In this document: positions 49,701 to 64,000 of the stretch, in pieces
How the letters are laid out: every line of letters starts with the position of its first letter
Position numbering within the stretch: the first letter of the stretch is position 1
Assembly (NCBI GenBank): GCA_003342815.1
Contig: PTEX01000202.1
Location: 805,545 to 869,544 of the forward strand
DNA length: 64,000 nucleotides
Direction of reading: 5' to 3'
Source: Eudromia elegans
Lineage: Eukaryota > Chordata > Aves > Tinamiformes > Tinamidae
Notes under the pieces: model-generated
Told to the model about the DNA's origin: nothing
Database searches by the model: none
What the model saw: the letters and a program-made list of their open reading frames with translations, nothing else
Position numbers and translations under genes: made by a program

Positions 49701-52700
49701 GAAAAAATACATAAAAATATAAATCTAAAATAAAAAATGTCTAAGAATTACAAGTTAAAATGCAGCATATTTGCAAATACACACATAAGAACTCTTGACT
49801 GCATTATATTCTGTAGGACAGATCTTCAGACGGTGCTTTGGAGTCATGAAATCAATTTATGCTGGCTGAGGAGCTGCCTTATGAGAGTCTGCAGCTTATA
49901 TTAAACTGAGAATACCAGTGCATTGTTTACCTTGTACTTCTTGACTCAAAGCCTTGTTTCTATTCAAGGGATTTACTGGTCTGCCTTCTTAAGTACTGAC
50001 ACTGTTCGGTGAGCTATTTTAACTGTTTTATGCTACAGTGCAGAGTGTACAGTGCATGTCTGTACACATGCGTCTTGGTTCCCTAATTTTCTTTGCATTC
50101 CATTTCTGTATCAAGGTACATCACACACTCAAAGTCCTAAGAAAAGGAGCATCCTAGTTAACACAAGAGAGTAGCTATAATCTTTTCTTCTCAACTTTTA
50201 AAGAAACAGCAAATACTCTCTCCCATGTGGTATAAAAAAGTGGTATGCTGTTTTTGCCAATGAAAAAGGTTGCTTAGAGCTGCAAAATCAATGCAAAGTA
50301 ACCAGACATCAATTGGTGCATCATTCCTGCACAGAAACGTCCAAATCAGGGCAGCAGAGGTTCATATACAGCCTAGTCTTAAAAAACACCCAACCAGGGC
50401 ACTTTCCCTGCCTTGCTGGCAACCAGCAGTCCAAGTGCAACAGAGTCTTTCTCTGGATGAGGCTTGCATAAAGAGAGCCCTGTCTCATTTCCCAAAAACA
50501 AGATTTCAGTCTAAATTAGAGTAAAATACAGATAAGGGTAGATACATCTCAGGGAAGAGGCTGGGGGTCGCTAAAAGAACAAAATGAGAATGAAAAGCTC
50601 TTATCCAGCCTGGGGTAGTGAGCACACAACTCAATACCCCTATTTTGTGGTGGCAAAAAGTGTTCTCCTGGCCTGTGAGGCACTTCCACCAGCTCTTTAA
50701 AATAAAACTCACTACACTCTGAACAACGTCTCTGCTAAATAACAGTCCAGCAGCCACAGGCCTGTTTCGTGTTTTCTCCATTTAAATGCAAATCTCTCCC
50801 ATGACACCAAGGGACCCAAAAAAGAATTCTGTATAAGTAATAGAAAATAACAGGGCTTGTATCATCTGCTGATAATAATGCCTTTTACAGTTACTGTAAT
50901 TGTTTTCATGTTCCCAATTTATATGCATGTATTTCCTGAAGGAGGGAGTGAGTTTTAATGTAAGCTTAACAAGAATACCCTGTATGGAAAGATAGGAGCT
51001 TAAACTAAGTTTTCTGATGTCAAACAATAATTTCTATGATAAATTAACAGAAACAATAGAAGCAGCAGCAGAAGAAAATTAAGATCAGGAGGACTCTAGT
51101 TGAAATAGACTTTTCTGATCTGAGGGTCTAACGGTTCCATAAAAAACAGCAGACAAAAAGAAATAATGGCAAAGTTATTAACACTGTAATGGCAATACAT
51201 ACTAAGTCATCAGTCTTTCAATGAAAGACAATGTCATGCGATCAACATCCTCCCAGAGTTCTTTAGCAAAAAAAAAAAACAACCTAAACTTAGGTTTGGG
51301 GGTTTGTTCTGGTACATATGCAAATACGAAGCAGCTACTGATCTTAAAATAGACAGCAGATTGGTCCAGGTAGAGAATTTGCATAGCCACCTGAATAAAA
51401 CAGGAAGGAAAACTGGGCATGCAAGATTACAAACATAGCAGTTAGTAAGACTCCACAACCAGTGCTCATCTCTGGAAGACTGTCAAAGAATGCTGCTGTA
51501 ACACTGAAATGACATCTGGTGGAATGAGACATAATTCTGTTTTACTCTGAGATTCCAATGCTGTTAAGTTTTCTTTCTTCTTTTTTATTTGGGAATTGAG
51601 CAACCACCTTTCTGATGGTAAAATGTTACAGGCAAATTCTGCCATTAGAGCAGCTGGCATTTACCCAGAGCAACTCCTTTAATTTCAGTGAAGTTACTCT
51701 GCAGTGTCGCCAGCATTAAGGGAAGCAGTTTGTAGCACTAATGAAAGAGGCCTAACAACCCTGATTTCAGATTTCAGTTACTTTTTGTTGTTCGGTTTTA
51801 GCTCCAGTGACTGAAATTGTGAGGAGCTGTATTCCGAGAACTCTATTTTCTTCTCTAGCTACTGTGTAGGTGACAGCAAAGCTGACCCCAAAAGCTGCCT
51901 TCCTCTTACTTTCCTTCCTGGCCACAAAGGGCAAATCAAGGATGACAACTTCCCCTCAGTTTACAGCATGTCTACACTATTGAGGTTTGACAGAAATTTC
52001 TTGCAATAAAAAGTTGCAGATAAGGCAATCTGTACATTTGTTTTCAGTGACTGGATAAACAGCAGTACAAAGAGTGGAGGAAAACAGGATATAACAGTTC
52101 GTACTAAAACAGCCAGTTGTCAGTTCTGCGCAGTAGTGTGCTGCTTTGAAGCACTCAGTGCAGGTTCTCTAAGAGGGGGACTGTTAGCAGAGTAAGAACA
52201 TAGACTTTAGGCATCACAAATAAAGGAATTCACTGAGAAATTTCTCCATGAGGAAAAGGTGTGTCACATGGAATATTAGTCACTTGGACCTCACTTTCCT
52301 TCTCCAGCCAGCAAGTCAGTCAGGGAACAAAGTTAGAAAAGATTTGATATAAACTACAGTTGTAACTCCTTTCCATAAGCACCTGGCATGGTCCCCATTA
52401 AATGCTGCATTAGAAAGAATTACCAAATTAGCCACTACCACTTATTACCTTCTCTGGAATTTCAGGGAGAACAAACTGGCTTGCAACATTTCTTTCCATT
52501 AAGAAAGGAGACTGGCAGCTGTAAAGAAATTGTTTCTAACAGGTAATCATGGAGCAATTTTCATCAACAGGAAAATCTTTGTACACTAAAAATCATCCAC
52601 TTACACTTTTCCCATTATATGCAACATGAAATTTATCCCCTTAAATTGCATATTCTTTGGAAAACTCTATTTCTTGATTTTACATGGTGGCATGGCAGAG

Positions 52701-55700
52701 GGTAACACAGCCCAACCAGAGAGAATTAGTTTGGCTGCAATACCTTCCCAGCCCATATTGGAAATCTATACCCAAGCATTTTCTCAGTACTAGTGCGGTG
52801 ATGGTTGCAAATAAGAAGAGTTGTTATAATGCCGCTGGCACTATTGGCAGGTCTCCGATCATCACCTCAATGTTCCTCTGCAAATACTGTATTAAAGACC
52901 TCACTTGCTTATATGATCAAAATAAGCAGCATAAACTTCTCCATGTTCTTTCAGGTGGATGACACACAGGTATAAACTAGCAGCAATTCCACTGCAGACC
53001 AAGGACTTGTAAAAAAANAAAAAATCAGTAAAAGGATCTGACTATTCAGATGGTGAAGCTGTCCTGTTTAATTGGCTGCTGCTTCTTCACCTTGGCAAGT
53101 CCAGAAAATGTTGAAATCTCTCTAGGTTTAGTTTTCCCCATTAACTTTCATTTTTAATTTGCTCTTGTGGTATCAAATCAAGATGGACTTTCATCCTAAA
53201 TTTTGTACAATAAAATAAATTGCCAAATAAATGTAAATCAGAGAAGCAGAGAGCTTTTTTAACATATTTAAACTTAAGAATTTGTCTTTCCACATAATCA
53301 TCATAAGAAATAGTTCTGGCAAAATACATTTACACACACTTCTGATCCGTGAATTTGTTACTTTTTAGTACAATATATAATCCTCAAACATATTATTAAA
53401 AAAATTGTTTGAGCTTTATCCTCCTGTCTTTGAGTTTTCAAGTAAGCCATAGATATATCAGTAGGTAACTGACACAGGAAACTAGCTCCAGTGCAGTCTA
53501 AGTAGGTATTCATGTCTATGGAGAAGAAAGAAGTTGAATGCCTAAATCTTTTTATAATTTTCAAGTAAGTCCCACCTAAAATGTTTCGGTAATTCAAGGT
53601 CTTACAGCAATGAAATTAAACTAGTACCAGCAAAGGTACTACTAGTTTACACTAAACAGAGCAGAAGTAGGATCATGCCCATGACATTGATGGTTTCATT
53701 TCAGGTTGTTTTCTGTCAGTTAACAGCCTTTGATTTAATTCCGCACGCTATAATCTTAGAAGACCTTCCACTGTGCGACAACATGCAACCTAGGCAATTT
53801 ACCAGTGGGCAAAACAATTCTTTTTATCCATTGACAATTACTTCAACGTTATCATTTCCTGCCCTACCAGAGAGGATAGAAGAATATGAATATGCTTGTC
53901 AGCTATGCTCACCCGGCAAAACAATACTGTCCAAGTAGAGCTTTCTGTGCACTCACAGATCCCTTACCACTGACCACCATATACAGCTTCATTTCAAATG
54001 TGAGAACAGAGCTCATGGAAGAAATCTAAAGAAAACTGAACAAATAAGTAGACAGGAGACTACTAATAGTCAACTCAAATCATGCATATTTATGCATTTT
54101 TCTTTGACAATACCTAGCCTGTTCTAGCCTAGCGTATGTCAATTAATATTCACAGCCAAGAAACAAAATGCAAAGGAGCAAAGGTTCAAGCTCCTAAGTC
54201 AAACTTATGCTTTTCCATATACTAAAAAAACTCAATGGTATGAATGTAGCACTGTTATTGACCAAGGGTTAGGATTTTTTATTCTTCCATTTTCAGTCTG
54301 TTTTCAGACCACTCTCATGTTACCTTTAAGGCACTAGTAAAGCCAGGTTTGTAATATATTCATATAAGCCAGAGTTTTGTTTCCACTGAGAGTCAGCTTC
54401 AGATTTTTACTATTAGCAATTTGCCAGTTCAGCTGATGTAAACAACACTGATCAAAGACAGAGTAGCCAACTGAAAAGCTTAAATCAATGCAACCAAACC
54501 CTAACCCTGCATGGGGAACTGTCATTCTGCTGTTGGTCAGTGAGCAGAAACAGGAGCAATAGTTAGTTTCTAGCAGACAGCTTATTGTTCAGTGCTGGTA
54601 TGTAAAAAGCAGTGCCCAAAGGCCTTCCAGATACGTGGGAGAGAAAATTAAAGACAAGCCTGACATTTAAATCCCAAAGGTGTCTAAGTGAAATGTATCA
54701 TCCTGAAATCTGACTCATGCCCTTCTCAGTTGAAGAACATTAGTTTCAATATGTTAAAGCAACTACTATAACCAACATGAAGTATGCCAGACACAATAAA
54801 ATACTGGAATCATCCTATCATTGTCATTTTGTCAAGCAGCAATAGTTCATATGGCTTCTGAAAGACAAAAGATACTCAGCTAGTGCCAACTCTGCAAAAC
54901 TTGCACTGTATCTAGTATATGCTGCACAGAAGTGCAAGAATGAACATTAAAAGAGTAAGCTTGAATTGACATGTGCAGAAATACAGTTCTGACAAGTTTC
55001 ACTCAGCCCCACAGCTGAAAACAGTTCCTTTTTTTAAAAAAAAATTGTTTTCAAATTTGTTCTTCCATGCATTCTGTTCCCTTATCCCATTTGCCAATTG
55101 ACATTTTGAATTTTTCTGTCCAAGTCTGCTATCATTTCACAGCCAGAAGTTCAGCATTCTTTTATAATCTAGTAGATCTAGGCACTGTGAGACTTTTTAT
55201 CCGATTGTTTTCCAGCCTCAAAGACATTTGGACAAAACTTACTCTATCAGCATTACCTAGAACCAGTTAATCTAATCGCTTCCCTCAGTAAAGGTAACAG
55301 GCAGACACACAAGAGCCCTTAAGGTGCCATTTGCTTCAGTCAGCACCCAAAGACTTCTTCAGGCAGTATCTTTTCTAAGGAGGTTTTATACTGAGTCCTC
55401 ATCTCACTCATTCCAGGGGTACCATCTGCTGAAACAGTATCATACTCTGTCTAGCATCATCTAATTAAGCAGCAGCATGCACTTTTTTAAGGAGTAGCAC
55501 ATGGATTTAAGCATGGCAGTNAGCCCAAATTTTGATATCATTGATTTCTCATTTTCCATGATCTGCTGATTAGCAATAACGGCTCCTCTGGATGCCTCAC
55601 TGTCCCCCTCTCCTGGCACATGTGTTTAAAGGAACGAAACTGCGTCACTGTTCTCTCCCCATCCCAGCGAACAACTTGAGAAGTTTGCTTCCTGCTTTTG

Positions 55701-56774
55701 CTTTGTAAACATAAAATCCTTTTGAAGCTAGGTAATATCCACTTTTATGCATTACTACTACTTCACTACACCTCAAAACCATTTATATGCAAAATCAAGT
55801 GTACAAATGGAGATGAGCTTTATAAAGATTAAAAAAGGGCCCTATAACCCAGGACAAGAACTTCTAATCTGTAAAAAATCAGCACAGGACAAACTAAACT
55901 TCCTCGCAATTTATCAATGATTGAATACAAAATGTTTAAATAAAATTTGCATAGCTACAAAAAAGAAACTGTACAGATTTTCCACACTGTTTTGTCTTTG
56001 TTTGGAAGCCCATGGTTCAAGAGAACGTGGTTTGGCCTTTCCACTNAGATTTTCAGTAAAGATGTCAAGTAATTGCAGTGGTGATAGTACTTTCCAAAAT
56101 AAGGTAAAGGACAACAGTTAAATTCAATTTGGAGCTGCCACCTTCCACGCTGTGTTGCCGTGGGCTAGATTTGAATAGTTGACTTAGAAAGATGGTACAG
56201 CAGATGTAAAACATGTCATTTCAAAATAATAATAAGAACTTCTACATAAATCGACATGAAGTAAATCATCATTTACTGTTTGTACAACAGTGCTCATTTT
56301 CCCACTAGTTTAATTAGACAAGAAAATGAAATGTCTTGCAAGACAGATATCATTATTCACTCTCCTAGATTAGGGCAACGGGATTGCTTAAACCCAGAAC
56401 AGCTTAACCCCTTGGGTAATACACAGCCAAAATCTATTAAGAAAGGTCAAGAACACCATAGAAAGCAAGAACAGTTCCCACATTTGATGGACTACATCCT
56501 TCTGGTGATTGCTCTTCTAGCAATTATTATTTGTCCATCCCCCTTTTCCACTGCTGCCCCTGCACTATACAGCTCAGTTAGTATGGAGATTTGGGCTTCT
56601 GCTGTCCATTATCAAATTCTTCTCCTCCTACAAACTCCAAAGTGAGGAGGGAGAGCAGCTCCCTATCAGCAACNATTTCCAAACTTCAGAAACTGAAGGA
56701 GAAACTGTCCAAAACAGCAAAGCGCCTCCTGCCCACTGATAAACCTACCCTGCTCTAGCTCCTGATTTTAGAAG

Positions 56775-56808
56775 TTTCCTTTTTTCTTTCTTTCTTTTTT
56801 TTCTTCCT
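56775..56808. repeat. T-rich pyrimidine tract (CTTT units)
   Basis: A run of about 34 bp of T with interspersed C, including three tandem CTTT units. Simple low-complexity sequence in the BANK1 intron. Confidence 0.8.
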
Positions 56809-59800
56809 ACATTTGGGACTTTAGTCCCCTATGGAAGTCAGTTGAAAAGGGAAATAAATACATAGTTTCATAAATCCTAAATCTTCCCCTCTACCCACAA
56901 CCTCTGTGGGAAGGGCAAATATTTTGGTAAGACACAATTGAATTCAGAGAAAGTATATTATCAGAAACCCTGGAGGCCATATCAGCTCTACAACCGAAAG
57001 GTCAACCCAGCAGCCTTAATGCCCAATATATAAACAACGCAGGCTACTTACATAATGATCTCTCTCTCTCCTGACCTTCAAATGTGAATGCAATCTGTAC
57101 AGTCTTACCAATGAAACCCTACAGTTTAAACAAGAAGTTATGTCCTTATCAACTATTATCTTTACTGAAGTTATACTCACTGTGGACCCAGGAGAAGGGA
57201 AGAGCTGAGACATAAATAAAAATATCCAGATTCTATCTTCATATCAGTACTATATTACATATATGCACCAGAGTTATGGAAGCTTGTTTTCTTCCCCACA
57301 CTACAACTTGTCCAGAGCTTACTACTCAGATAACTTTAGAAACTTTCTCATCTGCAAACAAAAAGTATCTTTAGCTACTGTCAAAGGTTTCTATATCAAT
57401 CTTTTATTCGTAANAAGAGGACAAATGCAATAGAGGCACTGGTTTACTACAAAAATAAAATTAGAGTAAAAAAAAATCTTTTAGCTGGTCTGATGCAATG
57501 GAACAATTGCACTAGCAGTATTTTCCCCATAAATTAGGATCATATTAATCAACACTAAATCTGCAAAAAGATGAAAATTATTTTTTAAAAATTTATGTCA
57601 ACAAACCAAAAGCACCAAAATAAAACATTAAGTATGCAAGGTTAAAATGACAGTATTTTCTATTCAGTAAAAGTTTAACATATATTTTCCCGCTATTTTT
57701 CTATCATTTAAAAAATATACATGTAGGTGGAAGTGATAAAAACAACAGATGATGGCTGTCTTCTGCCACGTGTGAAGTCAAATTAAATCTGTGCTCTGAA
57801 ATACCACTTGAGCCATGAATATGGATAACTAAATAGTGACCGGCTGTCACATGCATCTCGAGAACAATCTTGCTTGAGACACTGTGACAAAACCACTTCC
57901 CACATACATATGTCCGCTCAACATATTTGCCCCAGTTCAGACTGCTCTGCTAAATCTANAGATCAATAATACTACAAAAACTAGAAACATCTGCTTAGGA
58001 AACATTATTGAGCCTTGTGAAATCAGATTCTGTCCTTCAGCATTAGTTTGACAGATAGCATCAAATACTGTTAGCTGAGGCCTTGTTCAAACACAATTAA
58101 TACAGCATTTTAGGCATGTACAAACACACGCCAAATTGGAAACAGGAAACCATGCCCTGATAATTATGACCATTTTCATAAGAGACAAACAGCTTGAAAA
58201 TTTAAGCATGCCAAAGTTCTCTGGTATCTATCTTCTCCAAGTTTATCCTTATGTTTGCTTGTGTTTTATTGAAGCCCTATGTTGTTTCGCTCAAAACTTA
58301 AGACAAATAAACATTCAAAGCTTAGGGGAAATAAATGTGCAATGGCACAGAGTATTGTTTCCCAGCTGGTAATGGCAATGATTAGTGTGTGTAGAGGAAG
58401 GCTATTTGGTCAAATTAAATATTTATACATAGCAGAGAGTAAGATTAGGGGTTCACAGAAAAACACTCATAGTAGCCATTCTTTCCCATGCAAATTGGAA
58501 CAGCAAAAATGCTTTGTGAACACCAATTTCAAATTTGAAAGTTTCAAAAATATATGTCTTAGTATGTCAGCTGCCTTAAATGGTGTCTTGCAAAAAGGAA
58601 GTTCTCTACTAACTACCTACGTCTTACTGCAAAAATATTCTGTGTCTTTAAGAAATCTGCAAAATTCCCTCAAAGGTGTATGCTTCTCCTGCATGCAATG
58701 GGCAGTACAAAATCGAGCAGGATCCTCACCATGTTGATACCTTGATACCTCTGGGTGTCAATACAAACAGCTTCCAGAACTGCCGGTTTTACAGATTGCT
58801 GTTTATCATCATCTAAATCTAGATTTTCTTTGCTATGAGAGAAAGTCTTATCAATTACAGACTATATGATGAATTATCTGTACACAAAAAATCTGGATAA
58901 ACATATTTCTATTGCCACTGAATTTATTCAGTTGCTTTGATATGGTTGTGAACTTTGTTACTGTACACTTTACATAAGAACCTATAACGTGATTTTAAAC
59001 TACTGCAATACAAAGTAACATCTCACTCTATAAATCTATAGTCTACTTAAATGTTTATGAACTTTGTAAGAGAGAAAAGCACAGGTAGCAACTACAGCAG
59101 GCAAAATGCACTATGCAAAGACCAAAGTCTGCCTAGACTTCTCCTAAATTGCAAAACAAATTGCACTTCAGCTTTCACTTCTTCAATACTTTCCAACTTA
59201 GAAGTTTGCAAATTTCCTCCTCTCTGAGCCCATCCCACATATATTTTTAATAATACATTTGATTTGAAAACAGAGCTTTACATGAGCATTTTAGCTATAC
59301 TCATCTCTAGCTGTTCATCCCTAGTCTCCTTCTAGACTTACAGAAGAACTATGATTTGGAAGCACTTAGAAGGCAGGCAGGAAAATAATATTTGACAACC
59401 AGTGTTTCTAAGATCATAGATTTGATCTAAAATATTTAGAACTCAATTTTATATTTTGTGACAGAAGTACTCAAGTTTTTTAAAGAAAAGGCTACACACA
59501 GAGGAATATCTTGCACTTTAAGCTCCAATACGTCTGTGATCACTCTATCGAGGCTACTGCTTATTCAGCAAAGTCAGGAATTGAAGACACAGGAGTTCAA
59601 AAGAAAGTCTGTATGTGGAACAGTTACTGCTCACCAGGAAATGTATTTCACTCAGAATTATGCTCGCTCACAATGGAAAAGAGGGATAAGATCATTATGC
59701 TCAAAAAAGTACAAGTCTGTGTATAACAAGAAACAAAATTTTCTGAATAAAAAAGGCTTCTATTTTGCAGAGAGAAATAAAAGCTATACGCAAACTGAAA

Positions 59801-62718
59801 AAATCTAAATTTATTAGTCATGTCTCCCCTCCACTTTTTTTTTTTTTTTTTAAATGAAGTCAGCTAATCGTTCTAGTGATTTTCTTGTAGTGCTTGCTCA
59901 TGGACACATCTGTTTGAAGAATGTAAACACTTACAAGATATTTAACTCCCACACTGCTATAAAAATTGCCAAGAAAATGTCATTGTCGTCCTGTGATCAC
60001 CACTATTAACCTCAAGATCCTACTACTCTTTGCTTGCTGTTCTGGAACAACTGCATTATTTTCCACAGCATGATCTGCTTTTCTCACAGAAGGAGGATTA
60101 TGGCAAGCATCACACAGGCAAATTCTTTCTCTTCTCTAGAAATAATGCTCTGCTTCACCTTTCAAGTGTGTAATAGCCTTGGTCAAGTGTTCTGTGTTTA
60201 AAAGGTCACCAAGCCCCTGCTTCTGAACTAAAGATGAAAAAATTGTCTCATATTTCTGCAGACATGGAAAACCAAAAAAGCAGCCACTTACNTGTATCAT
60301 ATCACCAGGGCTTGCTGTCACCAAAACCAGCAAAGATATGCTTGTACCTTTGCTCTGGTCATTTTCGTTCGTTCTTTTTTTTTTTTTGTATGATGGTAAG
60401 CAGTGTAAGTAATACTAGGTAATGTAATCCGTAATTTCAAAAGGGCAGACATGTTGACTTATTCNCTAAACCTAAAAGCTATTTCAGGAATAGAGCCCCC
60501 AGGCATCACCATCTGTATTCTGAACTCCACTTATGGCAATAAATGGAGGTACAATAGTGAAGAGAGAGACGTTGGAGTCTCATGCTTGAAAATAAGCACT
60601 AAAATGCTTCTAATATAAATAAATTAAAGATTTCTCTACATGGAACAGAAATGTAAGGTTATACAGCAACATCACTGATCATAGTCTCAGAGAAAATTAA
60701 TAGTAGACTAGCATATCATTACATCTTATTTACATGTCAAAAATAACTAATATTCAAGCAGATTAGTTGAGCACCATAATTTTACTAGCCTAAAAAAAGG
60801 GAAAGCATCTCTAGTAAATATGTTCATTTATTTATACTAATGGAAGACCCATGTACTGCCATTTCATTGAACAACAAGTATTATTATAATACTTGCAATT
60901 TATACATAAACAATTGCAAAAATCGTATAAACGGCACTCATTACTTGCTCTGAAAACACATTACTTTAGTCATTCTAAACTTATGTGATGGATAAGGGAG
61001 CTATGGCAATCACAAATTTAGAGCCAATGGGGTCTTTATACNTAAGAGAAGACAGGATTATGTATTAAAAGTCATGTATTTTACCCTGCTTCAGCTGAAA
61101 GTTTGTGCACGTTTCAAGGATAACATCCAGATCCTTCAAAAGACACATAGAATAAAACAAAAATGACCAATTATTTCAAATTCTTGTAGTTCTCTGACTT
61201 TCAGTCAGAATTTCAGTCTTAGAACTGATTCCTTTTCCTGGCTTCATACTGTCATATCAAAGCCTTTCCTGTAAAGGTGAAAAACAATAACAGACTGTGA
61301 AAGTCAAATTTAACTGCTATTAAAATTACACGTGCTAAAGGCATACCTTGCGTTCAGGAACAATATTGTTTCAAAGCTTAAGGTAGCTATAATGCAAAGC
61401 ATTTACAGTACATCATATATGTCAAAGACTACAAGTTCTCAAAGCACTGAGAACTGAAATTTATTGCACTGCATTTACTGCAATTTACTGTGAGTCAAAT
61501 CTGATCAGTCAAGCTGCAAGATCTGAATGAATATTAGACACCTTCTGGGGTTTAAAATATTTNAGAAATAAATTAATGACAAAGCATAAAAATCCCATCT
61601 TTATGAATAATTATGTCAGTACCTCAAAAAGATTAATCCTGGTAAACTGTGCCATAATTAGTGACACAACTTTGATTCTATGTTTTTACTATGCACTTGA
61701 TTTCTAATCTTAACAAGGTTCTCATGACTAACTTCTCTGGAGCACTGATATAATTAATGGAGCTTTAAAATGTATATGCACATTAGAATTCCTCAGTGTA
61801 ACTTTTTGAAGATTTTTCTTTTTACTAGACTACAAAGTTCTTTTTATAACTTTGCATTCAGTTAGGCTTGATTCTTTACCTACTTAGTTCCCTGGGACAA
61901 AATCACCTACTCAGTCAAAACAATACAAGCACATACCAAGAGCTTGTAGCACTATCACAACACTCTAACTCTAAAGAAGGAAGAAGATGCCCGCAAATTT
62001 CAGTGGCTTCAGGAGAGAGAACATGTACCAGAAACAGAAACACTGGTGTAGAAGAACAAAAGAAATTAGACTATCAATCCCAATTATAAACATATATCAT
62101 GTAACTTCTCCAGAGCAGAACTTATTGATATCTTACTAAATATTAAGAAAAAAAAAAAAAAGGATTTCTGCCCTGATTTCTCCTCCTCCTGTTAATCTAT
62201 GTTGAGATTGGCACCTCCAGATTAATCTTCTCTATGTTCTGCCCTTTGGTCAACATAGTTGCATGCTTTGTAAATCATCTGTTCAGACTCACGTGACTAT
62301 TTCTTTGGTTTTGCTTTCATTCCACTCTTTCATTCACTTCTAAACCTTTTTGTATAAAAAAGTTAGGAAAAGATGGTTTTCCTGAACAGAGGTCAAAGGA
62401 TCTATCCATTTTTTTCTTTTCTCCTTTCCAAAAGCCTACTGACATCTGCTGATTCTATCATGCTTTGCAGGTCCAATCCTCTTTTTATCAAGTATTAAAA
62501 AAGCTTGGTGGGGTCTACAAGAGCTGGAATGCAAAGTAAAGTGCAGGATTGAGCTTACTGGGAAGCTAGTTTAGAGATATTCAGCACATTTACATACATA
62601 GGAAGAGAGATTCATGATGATTTTTTAGGAACACTGGATTTCCTTCAACCTTCTGTTTAGGCAATTGCTTTCTGCCTACACATTTGTGTTACCTCCATCA
62701 CTATAGTATCCAAGCATT

Positions 62719-62775
62719 TCACAAAAAAAANCCCCAAAACCAAAAAAACCCCCACAAAACAAAACAAAAAANCAC
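62719..62775. repeat. A/C low-complexity tract
   Basis: About 57 bp made only of A and C, with runs such as CAAAA and CCCC, and two Ns. Runs like this are common sites of assembly error. It has no coding potential. Confidence 0.85.
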
Positions 62776-64000
62776 CAGTGAAGAATGAGTACCTTATTTA
62801 TGATATCAAAGTATCCTAAACTTTTGTGCTAATGGAAAGAGCTTAAGTAGTTAAGCTCAACCTTAAGCAGTACCATATATTAAAAAAGTTACCATAATTA
62901 GAAATGGATCAAAATCACAGAATGAATCTGACTTTTTTTTGGTTCAGGCATGTGGCGCACACATGGCTCCGGTCTCTTTCAGAGCTCAGCTATGTTTGAA
63001 TTCACATCAAGACTCAGAAACTTCCAAATACCATGAGGGCTGAAATTCCTTAGGTCCATTGCTTAGGAATAAACAAACAATACTNTTTCAAAGCTGCTAT
63101 ATAATCTCATTACCTGTATTTAACCAAAATGTGGAACAATGTGTAAAAACTCAGAACATTTGTTCATACTCCTTTATGCAGATGTAGAAGATGAACTCAG
63201 TGGGTCAAAGGCAATGATTCTTTTAGGATTTCTGAATTCTGTTTATATTGCTCTGGCTCTGCACAGAGAGCAACTGCCTTCTACTTTCAAGAGCACAAGC
63301 CATTATTCATTAGCACTGTTCTGCTAAGTTTCAGGATTTAACACGGATCTAAATATGATGCTACTGCCTTGTTAGCACATAGCTGCTGTTTTAGACCTAG
63401 ATTTTCTTTGAAGGATATTGAAAGATCTTTCAAAGCTTTCTCAGAGAAGTGAAAATAACAATTTAGAATACGTAATTCTCCCTGTCATAGCAACGCAAAC
63501 AAATCTGTCTGCTTTTCTCCAGGGAGGCAATTCTCCAAATGCAATCAATAACAAGCTCTCTCCCTGTAGCCAGTCTATACTTTTCTCACTTGATAAGTAT
63601 TAGCTATATCTCGAATGATATGCTTTATTTAATGCAGATATAAAATATTCTTTCCTTAGTCCCTCAGATTTTACTCTTCTTAAGGGCTTCTATATCCTTT
63701 TATATTTTGCAACACTTGTACTTGCTCAGAACAATGTATAAGTTTCCAGTCTTATCCCATTAAGAATGAGAATAAGACTCAAACTCCAACTACCTAGCAG
63801 AAAAATTCCCATTATAGCAATTAACTGTATCAAGCATATACAACCTTCTGTGTTTTGTATGACTGCTGTCTTAAATTTCCACAAATCCTCTGTAGTCTTC
63901 CTCACAGTTGCTAGCAAAGTTGCATTTTATCAAAACCAACATTTTTTTCACTGATAACTCTATTACTTCCATATCTGCTACAACCAAGAGATTGCTGTGT

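Larger units (their letters stand above)
36753..64000 (-). other. BANK1: Probable long BANK1 intron (upstream of the 36644-36752 exon)
   Basis: I found no exon to the right of 36752. I searched by eye on the minus strand for the ankyrin block (LLHCAAKFG-like), for FEDF at the expected 5' neighbour, and for KVWCM of the DBB domain, and saw none. The stretch is AT-rich with many short chance reading frames and scattered single Ns. The recognisable contents are two CR1 ends (37318-37456, 38340-38711), a perfect palindrome at 43691-43710 and simple A/T-rich tracts. Large introns are usual for BANK1, a gene of several hundred kb in human. A very diverged or short exon could have been missed. Confidence 0.6.

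Noticed and set aside
54496-54509. Telomere-like CCCTAACCCT (also at 22909-22917)
   Set aside because: Only about two units each; too short to be an interstitial telomeric repeat.
60136-60333. Minus-strand 65-codon frame with a protein-like tail (LGDLLNTEHLTKAITHLKGE)
   Set aside because: No match to BANK1 N-terminal or ankyrin sequence that I can recall, and no clear splice borders with matching phase.
1-64000. Endogenous retrovirus, LTR, Polinton, CRISPR, tRNA or rRNA
   Set aside because: No primer-binding site, LTR pair, capsid, envelope or polymerase block other than CR1 was seen, and no RNA gene pattern was recognised. Short or old fragments could still be missed by eye.

Overview
This is a window of vertebrate, almost certainly bird, nuclear DNA. 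Long AT-rich non-coding stretches are broken by short exons with GT-AG borders. Three CR1 LINE fragments carry the CR1 3' end with its ATTCTATG-type terminal repeat, the dominant retroposon family of birds. Isolated single N characters are scattered throughout, which looks like draft-assembly ambiguity. I could not fix the species; a galliform or another bird both fit.

The only host protein gene I can support is BANK1 (B-cell scaffold protein with ankyrin repeats), on the minus strand. Five consecutive internal coding exons lie at 36644-36752, 35039-35353, 32611-32880, 25909-25977 and 24654-24838, in transcription order (right to left). Together they make 948 nt (316 codons). Every junction has GT-AG borders and the codon phases match (0-1, 1-1, 1-1, 1-1, 1-0). 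The translation follows human BANK1 (recalled, not aligned by software) from just after the ankyrin repeats through the tyrosine- and proline-rich region to the C-terminal helical segment. The N-terminal TIR-like part, DBB domain and ankyrin exons should lie to the right; I did not find them in 36753-64000, so that stretch is read as one intron of at least 27 kb. The last one or two coding exons should lie to the left of 24654 and were not located.

Layout: 1-6099 is AT-rich with nothing recognised. 6100-7051 is a decayed plus-strand CR1 copy that keeps the C-terminal part of the reverse-transcriptase ORF. 7052-24653 is non-coding as far as I can see, but holds a CpG-dense patch at about 10.80-11.03 kb, a very strong plus-strand splice-acceptor signal at 11437, and an exon-like interval at 17588-17711. 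These may belong to an unannotated plus-strand non-coding transcript. 24654-36752 is the BANK1 exon cluster with its introns. 36753-64000 is AT-rich intron with two 5'-truncated CR1 ends in inverted orientation and a 20-bp perfect palindrome.

BANK1 is a cytoplasmic adaptor in B cells that links antigen-receptor signalling to LYN, phospholipase C-gamma and other partners through tyrosine motifs and proline-rich segments. The exons here encode that motif-rich part. The most interesting protein-level point is a YVLM (YxxM, PI3K SH2-type) motif where I recall no YxxM in human BANK1. I saw no rRNA, tRNA, CRISPR array, endogenous retrovirus or other virus-like element that I could support.
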